Notes under the pieces: generated by a model | What the model was told of the DNA's origin: nothing | The model's input: the letters and a program-made list of their open reading frames with translations, nothing else | Database searches by the model: none | Translations under genes and position numbers: made by a program | Origin: Actinomycetales bacterium | GTDB taxonomy: Bacteria; Actinomycetota; Actinomycetes; Mycobacteriales; Micromonosporaceae | Length of the DNA: 64,000 nt | Assembly: GCA_002919305.1 (NCBI GenBank) | Contig: PKFB01000041.1 | Location: forward strand, 1-64,000 | Reading direction: 5' to 3' | Part shown: positions 45,615 to 56,160 of the stretch, piece after piece | Layout: each line of letters begins with the position of its first letter | How positions within the stretch are numbered: position 1 is the stretch's first letter

Positions 45615-47135
45615 TCAGGACGTTGGCGGTTCCAGCTCGATGGACCACAGGGGTACGCCGTCGGCGTCCCGCAGCCGAACCGTCAGATATCCATCACGGT
45701 CGATGGAAACTTCTCCGAAGTGCTGGTAGCCGTCGGCCGGTGAAGTGTTCGCCGCCGGCGGCGCGTGCATGAACACCGCCTCCGGCCCGAATGTGCCGTC
45801 CAACTGGTTCGGTCCGAACGCCCCAGCGTGCAGCGGGCCGGTGACGAACTCCCAGAACGGCGTGAAGTCTCTGATCGCGGCCCGGGCCGGGTCGTAGTAG
45901 TGGGCGGCGGTGTAGTGCACGTCAGCAGTCAGGAACGCGATCCCGGTGACGTTGTGACGGTGCGCGGCCCGCAGCACCTCGGCGAACTCCAACTCCCGCC
46001 CCAACGGCGCCCCGTGGTCACCTTGGGCGACGCCTTCCTGTGCGGTCGCTCCGTCCGGCACGATCAGACCCAGCGGCAGATCAATAGCGATGAGCTTCCA
46101 GGTGGCCCGAGAGGCGCGCAGCTCCCGGATCAGCCACTCTCGCTGCCGCCGTCCTAACAGGCCGCGCCGAGAATCGGCGTACACGTTGTCGCTGTTGGGA
46201 TCCTTGTAGGTCCGCATATCCAGCACGAACAGATCCAGGTGCCGTCCGTAGGACAACTTCCGGTAGATGCGCCCCTCAGGATCAGCGGGCGACACCGGTG
46301 TCGGCAGCCATTCGTGGAACGCGCGCTTAGCGCGTGCCGCAAGCACGTCGACCCGCCGCTCGGTGTACCGCGAATCGTCGAGGATCTCACCCGGGTACCA
46401 GTTGTTGACCACCTCGTGGTCGTCCCACTGGTTGATCTGCGGTACCTCGGCGACGAACGCCCGCAGGTGCTCATCCAACAGGTTGTAGGCGAACTGTCCC
46501 CGGTACTCGTCCAGGGTCTCGGCCACCTTGCTCTTCGCCGGCGTCACCAGGTTCCGCCAGACTCGCCCGTCCGGCAACGTGACCGTCTCGGTCAACGGAT
46601 TGTCGGCGTAGACGGTGTCCCCACTGCAGAGGAAGAAGTCGGGGCGCAGGGCACGCATCGCGTTGAAGATCCGCATGCCGCCGAAGTTCGGGGAAATGCC
46701 CCACCCTTGACCAGCGATGTCCCCGGACCACACGAATCGGACCGCGTCATCGCCCGCGGTCCGTAGCGTCCCCACCAACGGCTCGCTCATTAAGCGACGC
46801 TCGCCCTCCACCCAGACCCGGTAGTGGAGGCGTTCCGCCCGGGGCAAGCCAGTCAGGCGTACCTTGCCGGTGAAGTCGGTGTTCGGGGTCAACATCGGCC
46901 CCTGGAAGCGACGGACTCGCCGGAATGATGGGTCTCGACTGACCTCAACGATCATCCGGCCCGTCCGGTCGGCCCTGGTCCACACCAAAGCGGAGTGGGT
47001 GGTGACATCACCGCTTTGCACTCCGTGGGTGAGCACAGGACGGCCGGAGCGCGCCAGCGCCGGGGCGCCGGTGAAGGCACCGACAGCCAAGCCGGCGCCG
47101 GCCGCGAGTAGGGTGCGACGGTTCAGTTCGGGCAT
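45615..47135 (-). CDS. phoD: PhoD family alkaline phosphatase/phosphodiesterase
   Basis: 506 residues. The N-terminus NRRTLLAAGAGLAVGAFTGAPALA is a Tat-type signal (RR then hydrophobic run, ALA cleavage), so the enzyme is exported folded. An N-terminal Ig-like domain (~35-130) precedes the metallophosphatase core: VWSGDIAGQGWG, FFLCSGDTVYADN, INQWDDHEVVNNW, FLTADVHYTAAHYY. PhoD is a Ca/Fe-dependent phosphate-scavenging enzyme. GGGAGG lies five bases before the ATG. A PHO box was not identified. Confidence 0.93.
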   Translation of the reverse strand: MPELNRRTLLAAGAGLAVGAFTGAPALARSGRPVLTHGVQSGDVTTHSALVWTRADRTGRMIVEVSRDPSFRRVRRFQGPMLTPNTDFTGKVRLTGLPRAERLHYRVWVEGERRLMSEPLVGTLRTAGDDAVRFVWSGDIAGQGWGISPNFGGMRIFNAMRALRPDFFLCSGDTVYADNPLTETVTLPDGRVWRNLVTPAKSKVAETLDEYRGQFAYNLLDEHLRAFVAEVPQINQWDDHEVVNNWYPGEILDDSRYTERRVDVLAARAKRAFHEWLPTPVSPADPEGRIYRKLSYGRHLDLFVLDMRTYKDPNSDNVYADSRRGLLGRRQREWLIRELRASRATWKLIAIDLPLGLIVPDGATAQEGVAQGDHGAPLGRELEFAEVLRAAHRHNVTGIAFLTADVHYTAAHYYDPARAAIRDFTPFWEFVTGPLHAGAFGPNQLDGTFGPEAVFMHAPPAANTSPADGYQHFGEVSIDRDGYLTVRLRDADGVPLWSIELEPPTS

Positions 47136-47334
47136 GTGTGCCTCCCGCGTTGGTCATCGCCCCAGGTCTAGCGGGCGTGGATGGCGGGAAGGCGAACGAC
47201 TGTCGTCGGATCGACCCGAGCTAACCGAAGTTTTCCCACGTCGGGACGGGGCACGGTACGCAAACGCCCGGCCAGGCAACGTCATGCGGGCGCCCCGTCA
47301 CGCAGCGCACCACGACAAGCGCGATGCCGACTTA

Positions 47335-47748
47335 TCACAGCGTGTGGTTAGGGAACCAGAGCGCAATCTCCCGCTTGGCGCTGTCGGGTGAGTCCGAAGC
47401 GTGCAGGATGTTCTCCTGGTTGGACAACGCGAAGTCACCCCGGATCGTGCCGGGTGCGGCCTGACGGCCATCGGTCGCGCCGGTGAGGGTACGCACCACG
47501 CTGATCGCCTGGTCCCCCGCCACAATCAAGGCGACGAGGGGGCCGGAGGTCATGAATTCCTTCAACGACGGATAGAAGGAACGACCGATGTGCTCGGCGT
47601 AATGCTGGTCGGCCAATTCTTCAGACATGGTGCGCATTTCCATCGCCTCGATGGTGAGACCTTTGCGCTCAAAACGACTGATCACCTCACCGATGAGGCC
47701 ACGACGGACAGCGTCAGGCTTGATCAGAACGAGCGTGCGCTCGGACAC
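47335..47748 (-). CDS. ndk: Nucleoside diphosphate kinase
   Basis: 137 residues. [18 protein letters not shown] and the active-site histidine in [16 protein letters not shown] are diagnostic. It balances NTP pools. Normally it lies directly after DUF4233-folC; here three unrelated genes separate them. Confidence 0.97.
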   Translation of the reverse strand: MSERTLVLIKPDAVRRGLIGEVISRFERKGLTIEAMEMRTMSEELADQHYAEHIGRSFYPSLKEFMTSGPLVALIVAGDQAISVVRTLTGATDGRQAAPGTIRGDFALSNQENILHASDSPDSAKREIALWFPNHTL

Positions 47749-47995
47749 GGGGCGCTCCTCAAGGTCATGGAGAGAGTTTTTGAAGGCTCATGAGGAACGG
47801 AAGGAAATTCCGCGATAGCAGGGTATCCACCCGTCGCGGAGGGTTGCCGGCCGACCCCAGGACGTTGCGTTTGACCCCGTTGTGTTTAACTCCCGTCACT
47901 ATGCGACATCCCGGCACGACATTCCATACTCTGGTACTTCCCTCTACCCGTTAAGCGGCCTAGCCTCACGCTTGGACACGATGGGAGGTCCGGCC

Positions 47996-49051
47996 GTGCC
48001 GAACGCCAGCGGATCACCACATTCCGACAGCCGTGCCCTGCTTGGAACCATGGTTTTGATGGTTGCCGGGTTCCTGATCGCCGCGGGGACGGGCGGTGGT
48101 AACACCACCGTCGCCATGATCGGGGGCGGCTTGGCCATCAGCACGGTGGTGTACCTGACTTTCCGTAGTAGCAGCGCTCGCTCTGGCCGGCTCGTCGACG
48201 GGACCGCCCATGTGGTGTCGGTCAACGACCCACCCACGGCCGCCACTCACGGTCGGTGTGAACTCAACTTGGTCGTGCAGGCGCCCCGTCTGACCGCGAC
48301 CGTGGTGCGGATGCGTGACAACGCGGTTCCGGTCACCAAATGGCCGACTCCCGGTGCCAGCTTGCCGGTGCTGGTTGACCCGAAGGAGCCGCGCGACATT
48401 CGGGTGTGCTGGGACAAGGTCGCCGCCCGGCAGCCTTCCAGCTTCCGCCAGTCACCGGTGAGTACCGTGTCACGCCCCAGGCAGACCCCGCTCAGCGATG
48501 CCACGCCGGCTGGCACGGTCATCGACATCGAACCATCCGGCGGATCCGCCCCGACCCTGGTCGAGGCGGACGACTCCATCGACCTGGGATACCTCGGGCC
48601 GGATCCAGAATCGTCCCGTCTGTCCGAGGCTGATCTGGACTCCCTGCTGGCGGATTACGGCTCCCCCATCCGGGAGGTCGGTGTCACGCTGGTGGTCTCT
48701 AACCTCAACAGATCACTGGCCTTCTATCGCGACACGCTCGGCTTTTTCCAAGTCGAGAGCGGCCCCAACATGGTCCTGTTGGAGGCCCGCACCGGGCGGT
48801 TACTGCTGCGGCAACGCGACGATGCCCAGCCCAGGCCTCCTCGCCTGATGCATCTGACCCTGGAGGTCTCCGATATCGAGACCGCGTACCGGTCACTGTC
48901 TGAGCGAGGTGTGGAGTTCCTGCACGCCCCGCGTCCTGTGCTACGTGGGGAACTGTTGGAGCTGTGGGCGGTGTCTTTCTCCGACCCCGACGGTCACGGT
49001 GTGGCCCTCACCAGCTGGCGCCCACGCGAGGACGTCTCCTCCTCCGCTTAG
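47996..49051 (+). CDS. Membrane-anchored VOC/glyoxalase-domain protein
   Basis: About 351 residues. Two N-terminal hydrophobic segments (LLGTMVLMVAGFLIAAG; VAMIGGGLAISTVVYL) are followed by a small beta-rich region (~65-140, ARSGRLVDGTAHVVSV...LPVLVDPKEPRDIRV), an acidic linker, and a C-terminal VOC domain (GVTLVVSNLNRSLAFYRDTLGFF...LMHLTLEVSDIETAYRSL). GTG at 47996 is chosen because GGGAGG lies seven bases upstream. The VOC domain might bind a metal and small substrate at the membrane; function unknown. Divergent from ndk. Confidence 0.75.
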   Translation: MPNASGSPHSDSRALLGTMVLMVAGFLIAAGTGGGNTTVAMIGGGLAISTVVYLTFRSSSARSGRLVDGTAHVVSVNDPPTAATHGRCELNLVVQAPRLTATVVRMRDNAVPVTKWPTPGASLPVLVDPKEPRDIRVCWDKVAARQPSSFRQSPVSTVSRPRQTPLSDATPAGTVIDIEPSGGSAPTLVEADDSIDLGYLGPDPESSRLSEADLDSLLADYGSPIREVGVTLVVSNLNRSLAFYRDTLGFFQVESGPNMVLLEARTGRLLLRQRDDAQPRPPRLMHLTLEVSDIETAYRSLSERGVEFLHAPRPVLRGELLELWAVSFSDPDGHGVALTSWRPREDVSSSA

Positions 49052-49077
49052 GCTCTCGCCTTACCTGGTGCGAGCGG

Positions 49078-50049
49078 TCAGGGGATGAGCAGGGTCTTCC
49101 CCACGGTCGCACGGGCTTCGATGGCGGCGTGCGCCTCAGCGGCGGCCCGAAGAGGGAAAGTTTGCCCAATGACGGGACGCAACCGGCCGGCCGCCGCCTC
49201 CTGTAGAGCGGTACGGGCCGCCTGGCGGAGCTCCTCCGGTGACGGCCGTGCGCTCGGCCCGACGATGGTCAGCCCGCGACGCTGGATCTCCTCCTCGTCC
49301 AGTGTGGTCATGGCGCCGCTGGCCATACCGTAGGGAGCGAAGCGGCCTCCTTCACGCACCAACCCGAAAGCGGCTTGCCCGATCGCGCCACCGACGCCGT
49401 CGAACACCAGGTCAACTCCGCGCCCACCGATGATGGCCCGAACCTGGTCAGTCCAGTCCGCCGTGGTGTAGTCGACGCTGTCCTCCACTCCCCACTGCGT
49501 GACCAGTCGCCGTTTCCGCTCACCCCCCACAGCGGCGATCGGCCGAGCCCCGCGGGCGCGGACCAGCTGTGTCAGGAGGCTCCCCACGCCTCCGGCGGCG
49601 GCCTCAATCAGAACCCACTCACCGGCTTGCGGCTCTGCGAGCTGGGTCAGCCATATCGCGGTACGCCCGTCCGCCAGCAGGGCTGTCGCCTCCTGCAGCC
49701 CCAGTCCCTCAGGCACTTCCAACAGGTCCGTGGCGTTGACCACTGCTCGCTCGGCGTACCCGCCGGTTCCCCCGGTGGTGCTGATCACCCGGGTGCCGAT
49801 CAGCGCCTGGTCAACCCCGTCGCCTACGGCGATCACTTCGCCCCCGACCCCGTTACCCAGGATGGCTGGCAGGGTCGGTGCGAGAGCGGGGTTCGGTGCC
49901 GCGCCGGCTCGAACCTGGGTCTCGACGAAGGTGACGTTCACGACGGCCACGTCGATCAGCGCCTGCCCGGGGCCGGGAACCGGATCCGGAACCTCGCGCA
50001 GTTTCAGGACATCGGGAGGTCCAAACGTCTCCAAGACCACAGCCCACAT
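49078..50049 (-). CDS. Zinc-independent quinone oxidoreductase-like MDR protein
   Basis: 323 residues of the medium-chain dehydrogenase/reductase family. NADPH-binding GGVGSLLTQLV is visible after VLIEAAA; the zinc ligands of alcohol dehydrogenases are missing, as in quinone/enone reductases (QOR type). GGGGGAG lies directly before the ATG. Divergent from a TetR regulator, with a palindrome 12 bases before the start, so it is probably that regulator's target. Confidence 0.88.
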   Translation of the reverse strand: MWAVVLETFGPPDVLKLREVPDPVPGPGQALIDVAVVNVTFVETQVRAGAAPNPALAPTLPAILGNGVGGEVIAVGDGVDQALIGTRVISTTGGTGGYAERAVVNATDLLEVPEGLGLQEATALLADGRTAIWLTQLAEPQAGEWVLIEAAAGGVGSLLTQLVRARGARPIAAVGGERKRRLVTQWGVEDSVDYTTADWTDQVRAIIGGRGVDLVFDGVGGAIGQAAFGLVREGGRFAPYGMASGAMTTLDEEEIQRRGLTIVGPSARPSPEELRQAARTALQEAAAGRLRPVIGQTFPLRAAAEAHAAIEARATVGKTLLIP

Positions 50050-50060
50050 GGCTCCCCCGT

Positions 50061-50087
50061 TTTTTCGGAGTCATTCACTCCGAAAAA
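50061..50087. promoter_or_regulatory. Palindromic operator between QOR and TetR genes
   Basis: TTTTTCGGAGT and ACTCCGAAAAA, perfect complements, flank a five-base spacer. Located in the divergent intergenic region next to the QOR start; most likely the TetR binding site. A partial CGGAGAG half-site follows at 50094. Confidence 0.65.
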
Positions 50088-50151
50088 CTATATCGGAGAG
50101 ATCCATTCCGCAATGGCGACTATGCTGTGGCGATAACCACGACAGAACCCC

Positions 50152-50868
50152 ATGACGATGCCCCGGAACGTAACGCAACGCTCAACCCCCGCCCCAAACC
50201 GGCGGTCGGAGCCTGAGAACCCAGCAACGACGCGATCCTCGAAGCGCGGTCGGTACGCCGAGGGGATCCGCAATGACCGTCTGCTGCTCGACGCGGCCCG
50301 AGAAGTGTTCGCCACGCAAGGCGCGGACGCTCCAGTCTCGGCCGTCGCCGAGCGGGCAGGGGTAGGGATCGCCAGCCTTTACCGCCGGTACAGCGGCAAG
50401 GAGGAGCTGCTACAGCGGCTGTGCGTGCTCGCCATGGAGCAGACCATCGAGGCGGCGCAGGAGGCGCTAGAGCAGCAGGACCCCTGGCTCGGCCTCACGC
50501 ACTACATCCAGCGCTGTATCGCGCACCGCGCCGGAGCGCTGGCACCGGTGGCCGGCACCATCGAGGTCGATGAGGAGATGCGGCGTACCAGCCAGAAAGC
50601 GATGGCGCTGGCCGACGCCGTGATCGCGCGGGCCCATGCCGCGGGGATGCTCCGGCGTGATGTCACCACGCTGGACATCTCACTCCTGATCGAACACTTC
50701 AGCCGACGTCCCTCCATGGGGGCACCGGACGAGGACACCAACATTCAGCAACGCTTGCTGGCCATCGCGCTGGCCGGACTGCGGCCACCCGCCGGCGACA
50801 CGCTCGAGCCACTTCCGGGGCACCCACCGGACCGGGAACGGTACGCCGCGCGCTGGCAGAAGTCCTAA
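50152..50868 (+). CDS. TetR/AcrR family transcriptional regulator
   Basis: 238 residues. The helix-turn-helix is at about 40-85 (NDRLLLDAAREVFATQG, SAVAERAGVGIASLYRRYSGKEELL). The C-terminal ligand domain is generic. The long basic N-terminal arm (PAPNRRSEPENPATTRSSKRGR) is unusual but common in actinobacteria. It probably represses the divergent oxidoreductase gene and itself through the palindrome. Confidence 0.9.
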   Translation: MTMPRNVTQRSTPAPNRRSEPENPATTRSSKRGRYAEGIRNDRLLLDAAREVFATQGADAPVSAVAERAGVGIASLYRRYSGKEELLQRLCVLAMEQTIEAAQEALEQQDPWLGLTHYIQRCIAHRAGALAPVAGTIEVDEEMRRTSQKAMALADAVIARAHAAGMLRRDVTTLDISLLIEHFSRRPSMGAPDEDTNIQQRLLAIALAGLRPPAGDTLEPLPGHPPDRERYAARWQKS

Positions 50869-50898
50869 AGGCAGAAGTTTGAAAGGCCGAAACGCCGG

Positions 50899-51273
50899 TC
50901 AAGTGTTGAGGATGGTACGTCGCACGTGGAGCACGTACAGCCACACTCCACCGAACGCCAGGCCCAGCAGCGCCAAAGCCCACTGGAACAACCCTGACAA
51001 CAGGACCAGCGCCTGGAGCACCAGCCCCACCCGCCAGGCGAACGGGTGACGCAGGAAGCCACACAGCAGCAGGCACAGCAGGGCCAAGCCGACCATCACC
51101 GCGATCCCCAGCCCGCTCAGGTCACCACCGACCACCCGAATCGGCTGGATCGCCAGCAGAAGCACCACCGCTTCCAGCGTCAAAGCGGCGATACCAAGTC
51201 CACGGACGGCCGCGGCTGGATTCCGCAACCCGGAACGCGGCGGCTGCTCAGGCGGTTGCTCATCAGTACTCAT
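50899..51273 (-). CDS. DUF4233 small membrane protein
   Basis: 124 residues with four hydrophobic helices (LGIAALTLEAVVLLLAIQPI; GIAVMVGLALLCLLLCGFL; WRVGLVLQALVLLSGLFQW; LLGLAFGGVWLYVLHVRR). This family always follows folC in actinobacteria; function unknown. Its start overlaps the folC stop by four bases (ATGA). Confidence 0.88.
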   Translation of the reverse strand: MSTDEQPPEQPPRSGLRNPAAAVRGLGIAALTLEAVVLLLAIQPIRVVGGDLSGLGIAVMVGLALLCLLLCGFLRHPFAWRVGLVLQALVLLSGLFQWALALLGLAFGGVWLYVLHVRRTILNT

Positions 51274-52595
51274 CGGACGAACATCTTCCGGGCATCGGCG
51301 ACGGTCACCACGGAGCCGGTTACCAGGACACCGACTCCTCCCAACGCCGCGTCGGCGTCCGACTCCGCTATACCGATCGCGGTGTCGATGGCTTCCAGCA
51401 GATTCGGCACCACCGTGACCCGGTCGACGCCCATCACCTCCCGGGCGACCTTCCCCAACGCCTCGGCGGACATCGCGCGGGGAGAGCTGTTGCGGGTGAC
51501 GACGACCGCGTCGACCACCGGCTCCAGCTCCTCACACATACCGTGGGCGTCCTTGTCGTCCAAGATGGACAGCACCGCCACGAGCTTGGTGAAGTGGAAT
51601 TCCGTCTCCAACGTCGAGACCGTCGCCTGCATGCCGGCCCGGTTGTGTGCCGCGTCAAGCAGGACCGTCGGCGAGGTGCGTACCCGCTCCAGGCGCCCAG
51701 GCGAGGTGACGTTCGCGAACCCTTCCCTGATCAGGTCCTCGTCCAGCTGCCGTTCGGCGCCGGCCCCCAGGAAAGCCTCCACCGCGGCCAACGCCAAGGC
51801 GGCGTTCTGTGCCTGGTGCGCGCCGTGGAGCGGGAGGAACACGTCGCTGTACACCCCGCCCAGGCCCTGCAGCGTCAGCAGTTGACCGCCCACCGCCACC
51901 TGACGCCGCAGCACCCCGAACTCCACGCCTTCCCGGGCGACGGTGGCACCCACCTGGACGCAGCGTTCCAGAATCGGACGCACCGCCTCCTCCGGCTGGG
52001 CGGCCGATATCAACGTCGCCCCCTCGTGGATGATCCCGACCTTCTCGGCGGCGATGTCGGCTACGGTGGGCCCCAGTAACTCGACGTGGTCCAGTCCGAT
52101 GGGGGTCAGGACGCACACCGGGGCGGCGATGACGTTCGTGGCGTCCCACTCCCCGCCCAGGCCCACCTCGACAACAGCCACATCCACGGGCGCGTCGGCG
52201 AACGCCGCGAAGGCCATGGCGGTGGTCATCTCGAAGTAGGTGAGCGTGTCCGGCGCGTTTTTCGCGTCGATCAGCCCCGCCAGCGGAGCCACGTCGGCAT
52301 AGGTCGCGGCGAATCGCTCCTCGTCGACGGGTTCACCGTCCAGCGAGATCCGTTCCCGGACCGACTCCAGGTGCGGACTGGTGTAACGCCCGGTCCGCAA
52401 CCCGTGGGCCCGCAGCAAGGCGTCACACATCCGCGCGGTGCTGGTCTTGCCGTTGGTGCCCGACAGGTGGATCGAGGGGTAGGCCCGCTGCGGGTTACCC
52501 ATCAGGTCCAGTAACGCCTCGATCCGGCTCCGGTCGGGCACCATGCGTCCGGGACCGCGCGCAAGCAGCTCCCGTTCCGCTTCCTGGAAGTTCAC
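51270..52595 (-). CDS. folC: Bifunctional folylpolyglutamate/dihydrofolate synthase
   Basis: 441 residues. SIHLSGTNGKTSTARM is the Mur-ligase-type P-loop; VVEVGLGGEWDATN and DAAHNRAGMQA (family D-x-A-H-N) are the other landmarks. FolC adds glutamates to folates. It follows valS by 63 bases and overlaps DUF4233. Confidence 0.95.
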   Translation of the reverse strand: MNFQEAERELLARGPGRMVPDRSRIEALLDLMGNPQRAYPSIHLSGTNGKTSTARMCDALLRAHGLRTGRYTSPHLESVRERISLDGEPVDEERFAATYADVAPLAGLIDAKNAPDTLTYFEMTTAMAFAAFADAPVDVAVVEVGLGGEWDATNVIAAPVCVLTPIGLDHVELLGPTVADIAAEKVGIIHEGATLISAAQPEEAVRPILERCVQVGATVAREGVEFGVLRRQVAVGGQLLTLQGLGGVYSDVFLPLHGAHQAQNAALALAAVEAFLGAGAERQLDEDLIREGFANVTSPGRLERVRTSPTVLLDAAHNRAGMQATVSTLETEFHFTKLVAVLSILDDKDAHGMCEELEPVVDAVVVTRNSSPRAMSAEALGKVAREVMGVDRVTVVPNLLEAIDTAIGIAESDADAALGGVGVLVTGSVVTVADARKMFVR

Positions 52596-52658
52596 CTTCG
52601 TCCCCCGCTGTTCGTATCCCCCCGTACCCGTGCTGTCCCGGGTAGATCAGCCAGGCGC

Positions 52659-55307
52659 TCAGCCGTCGCGTCCTGTCGTGGGCAGCGCCGCCAGCTGCGC
52701 CTCCAGGCGTGCGATCTCGGCTTCGGCCGTCGCCAGGCGTTCACGCACCTTGGCCACCACGGCCTCGGGCGCCTTGGCGAGGAACGACTCGTTCTCGAGC
52801 TTCCGCCGGTTCTGCTGTTCCTCTTTACGCGCGGCCGCGAGGTCCTTCTCCAGCCGGGCCCGCTCCGCCGCCACATCGATAGCCCCGCGGGTGTCCAGCT
52901 CGACGACTACGCCGCCGGACACCGCCAGCTTCGCCGTCGGGCTGAAGTCCGGGCCGGGCTGGTCCAGCCGGGCCAGCGCACGGATCAGGGTCTCGTGCTT
53001 CTCCAGCGCCCCCAGCCCGTCCAGCCGCGCGGCCACCCGCTGGCTAATCCGCAGACCCTGGTCGGAGCGGAATCGGCGTACCTCTGTCACCACCCGCCGC
53101 AACGCGGCGATTTCCTCCTCGGCGGCCGGGTTCGCCAGGGCGCGGTCAACGGTTGGCCAGGCCGACACCATGATGCTGTCGTTCCCATCGCCCACCTGGT
53201 GCAGCGCCCGCCACAGCTCATCGGTGACGAACGGGATGACGGGGTGGAGCAGGCGCAGCAGGGCGTCCAGCACGTAACCGAGCACCCGACGGGTGACATC
53301 GGCGGCGGGGCCACCCGCGTTGAGCACCGGCTTGGACAGCTCCAGGTACCAGTCGCACACGTCATCCCACGCGAAGTGGTACAGCGTGTCACAGACCTTG
53401 GCCAGTTCGAACTCTTCGAACTGCTTGTCCACCTCGGCGATGACGTCCTGCAGCCGCGACAGGATCCAGCGGTCCACCGTGGACAACTTGTCCGTCGGGA
53501 GTGGACCGTCCACTGTGGCGCCTGACAGCAGCGCGAACCGGGTCGCGTTCCACAGCTTGTTGCAGAAGTTCCGGGAACCGGCGCACCACTCCTCGCTTAC
53601 CGGCACATCCGCGCCGGGATTGGCGCCCCGCATCAGCGTGAACCGGGTGGCGTCGGCCCCGTACCGGTCCATCCATTCCAGCGGGTCGACCACGTTCCCG
53701 AAGAACTTGGACATCTTCTTGCCGTACTGGTCGCGCACCATCCCGTGCAGCAAGACCACGTCGAACGGCTGACGTCCATTCATCGCGTACAGCCCGAACA
53801 TCATCATTCGGGCGACCCAGAAGAAGAGAATGTCGTACCCGGTCACCAGCACGCTGGTCGGGTAGAACCGCCGCAGGTCCTCAGTGTCGTCCGGCCACCC
53901 GAGTGTGGAGAACGGCCACAGCGCCGAGGAGAACCAGGTGTCCAGCACGTCCGGGTCCTGGACCCACCCCTCCCCGGCGGGCGGCTCTTCGTCCGGCCCC
54001 ACACACACCGTCTGACCGTCCGGGCCGTACCAGACCGGAATCCGGTGCCCCCACCACAGCTGGCGAGAGATGCACCAGTCATACATGTTGTCGACCCAGT
54101 CGAAATACCGCTTGGCCATCTCCGGCGGGTGGATACGCACCCGGCCGTCCCGGACCGCGTCAGCGGCCGCCTTCGCCAACGGACCGACCTTGACGAACCA
54201 CTGCAGGGACAGCCGCGGCTCCACCACCGTCTTGCAGCGGGAGCAGTGACCGACCGCGTGCTTGTAGGGGCGGATCTCATTGACGATCCGACCTTCGGCG
54301 CGCAACGCCGCCACAATCGCCGGGCGCGCCTCGAACCGGTCCAAGCCTTGGAACGGACCGTGCGCGGTGATCACCCCGTGCTCATCCATCACGGTCAGCG
54401 ACGGCAGACCGTGCCGCTGCCCGATCTCGAAGTCATTCGGGTCATGCGCGGGCGTCACCTTCACCGCACCGGTTCCGAATTCCGGATCGACGTGGGGGTC
54501 AGCCACGATCGGGATCCGCCGACCGGTCAGCGGTAGCTCGACCTCCTTACCGACCAAGTGCCGGTACCGGTCGTCGTCCGGATGCACCGCCACCGCGGTG
54601 TCTCCCAGCATGGTCTCGGCCCGGGTAGTGGCCACGACGATCTGAACGTCCCCGTCGCCGTAGCGAATCGAGACCAGCTCGCCCTCGTCCTCGCTGTGCT
54701 CCACCTCGATGTCCGACAGCGCGGTCAGACACCGCGGGCACCAGTTGATGATGCGCTCGGCCCGGTAGATCAGGCCGTCGTCGTAGAGGCGCTTAAAGAT
54801 CGTCAGGACGGCCCGCGACAGGCCCTCATCCATGGTGAACCGCTCACGGCTCCAGTCCACCGAGTCCCCCAGCCGGCGCATCTGACCCAGGATCGCGCCG
54901 CCTGACTCGGCCTTCCATTCCCAGACCCGCTCCACGAACTTCTCCCGCCCCAGGTCGTGACGGGACAGCCCCTTGGCAGCGAGCTGGCGTTCAACCACGT
55001 TCTGGGTGGCGATACCCGCGTGGTCCATACCTGGCAGCCACAGCGCCGCGTACCCCTGCATCCGACGCCGCCGGATCAACGCGTCCTGGATCGTGTGGTC
55101 CAGCGCGTGGCCGATATGCAGCGAACCGGTGACGTTAGGTGGGGGAATGACGATGCAGTACGCGGGCCGCGGTGTCCCATCCTCCCGCGGGGATACGTCA
55201 GGGGCGAAGTAACCGGCATCCATCCACCGCTGATAGAGGCGTTCCTCCACAGCGGCAGGGACGTACTGAGCGGGCAACGCGATGGTCGGCTGCGGTGTTG
55301 CGGTCAC
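52659..55307 (-). CDS. valS: Valyl-tRNA synthetase with altered KMSKS motif
   Basis: 882 residues. HIGH is in [17 protein letters not shown]; the editing domain and the C-terminal coiled coil ([25 protein letters not shown]) are complete. The KMSKS signature reads KMSKF followed by [10 protein letters not shown] (Phe at residue ~535, codon TTC at 53705-53703): the last Ser is replaced. Relatives have KMSKSFGN, so a single change is the simplest view. First gene of valS-folC-DUF4233. Confidence 0.96.
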   Translation of the reverse strand: MTATPQPTIALPAQYVPAAVEERLYQRWMDAGYFAPDVSPREDGTPRPAYCIVIPPPNVTGSLHIGHALDHTIQDALIRRRRMQGYAALWLPGMDHAGIATQNVVERQLAAKGLSRHDLGREKFVERVWEWKAESGGAILGQMRRLGDSVDWSRERFTMDEGLSRAVLTIFKRLYDDGLIYRAERIINWCPRCLTALSDIEVEHSEDEGELVSIRYGDGDVQIVVATTRAETMLGDTAVAVHPDDDRYRHLVGKEVELPLTGRRIPIVADPHVDPEFGTGAVKVTPAHDPNDFEIGQRHGLPSLTVMDEHGVITAHGPFQGLDRFEARPAIVAALRAEGRIVNEIRPYKHAVGHCSRCKTVVEPRLSLQWFVKVGPLAKAAADAVRDGRVRIHPPEMAKRYFDWVDNMYDWCISRQLWWGHRIPVWYGPDGQTVCVGPDEEPPAGEGWVQDPDVLDTWFSSALWPFSTLGWPDDTEDLRRFYPTSVLVTGYDILFFWVARMMMFGLYAMNGRQPFDVVLLHGMVRDQYGKKMSKFFGNVVDPLEWMDRYGADATRFTLMRGANPGADVPVSEEWCAGSRNFCNKLWNATRFALLSGATVDGPLPTDKLSTVDRWILSRLQDVIAEVDKQFEEFELAKVCDTLYHFAWDDVCDWYLELSKPVLNAGGPAADVTRRVLGYVLDALLRLLHPVIPFVTDELWRALHQVGDGNDSIMVSAWPTVDRALANPAAEEEIAALRRVVTEVRRFRSDQGLRISQRVAARLDGLGALEKHETLIRALARLDQPGPDFSPTAKLAVSGGVVVELDTRGAIDVAAERARLEKDLAAARKEEQQNRRKLENESFLAKAPEAVVAKVRERLATAEAEIARLEAQLAALPTTGRDG

Positions 55308-55366
55308 TCAAGCGAGTCTACGGATTTACGTGACCTGGAAGCACGCCGGGTGAGCGCCTCTCGAGG

Positions 55367-55909
55367 TCACGGGCGATTCGGGGCCCAAACCGCGTTATAC
55401 GGCTGTATGCCCCGCGTGGGCACCGTAACCGAGTCAGGCGCGACGGCCGCGACCGTTCTCAGTAATACCTCAGGGGTCACGGCCAGTCGACGCAGCGGCA
55501 TCTTCACGGCCGATCGATGGTTCACCTGCACGTTCAACCAGTACTGAGGAGACCGACGGCGGAAGAAGCTCGTCTCTGAGTGGATGTAGATCGTGCGCAC
55601 CTCTTCCCAGTCAAAGCGCTGGGTGACCCCGTCGTAGGTCACCTCGAGGTAGTGAGGGTCAACAACGATCCAATCCTTGCCGAATCTAGGCAAAACACGA
55701 CAACTTGCCCAACCAAATAATAAAGCTATCGTTGTGTTAAACACTATAGATATCGCTCCAAGCGTTAAAACTTCGCCAAATATTGGAAAAATATGAATAC
55801 TGCGCAACACCATCGAAAGAAAAGCCAGCATTGCCAGAAACAGCGTCGCTGACGCCATGATCCGAAAGATGCCATCGTGCCGTAACTGTGACTGTACAAC
55901 CAGTTTCAT
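55367..55909 (-). CDS. Membrane protein of unknown function with PH-like C-terminal region
   Basis: 180 residues. Two hydrophobic segments at ~17-75 (ASATLFLAMLAFLSMVL; LTLGAISIVFNTTIALLFGWA) and a soluble C-terminal part (~80-180) with alternating strands, DPHYLEVTYDGVTQRFDWEEVRTIYIH, resemble bacterial PH-domain membrane proteins. No family was recognised with certainty. Its N-terminal half is AT-rich compared with valS, suggesting transfer. ATG at 55909 has no clear binding site. Confidence 0.6.
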   Translation of the reverse strand: MKLVVQSQLRHDGIFRIMASATLFLAMLAFLSMVLRSIHIFPIFGEVLTLGAISIVFNTTIALLFGWASCRVLPRFGKDWIVVDPHYLEVTYDGVTQRFDWEEVRTIYIHSETSFFRRRSPQYWLNVQVNHRSAVKMPLRRLAVTPEVLLRTVAAVAPDSVTVPTRGIQPYNAVWAPNRP

Positions 55910-56160
55910 GGCGGTCGATCGTACGCAACCAGAACACCTTAATAGGCATCGAAAGCCCTAAAACTTGCCTTGAGCTTGATCAGCTTCGGCATACCCCAAC
56001 TTCAGTTATACCTGATTTAACCACTTATCAAGGCATAAGCTGGAAGTTATCCATAGGGGCGGAACTGACCTTCCCATTCTCCCGACGCAGACACTACTGT
56101 CATACAGCGCATTCCCTGACTTCCTCTCTTTTCTGAGCATTTCTACAGGAGCATCGCGAG

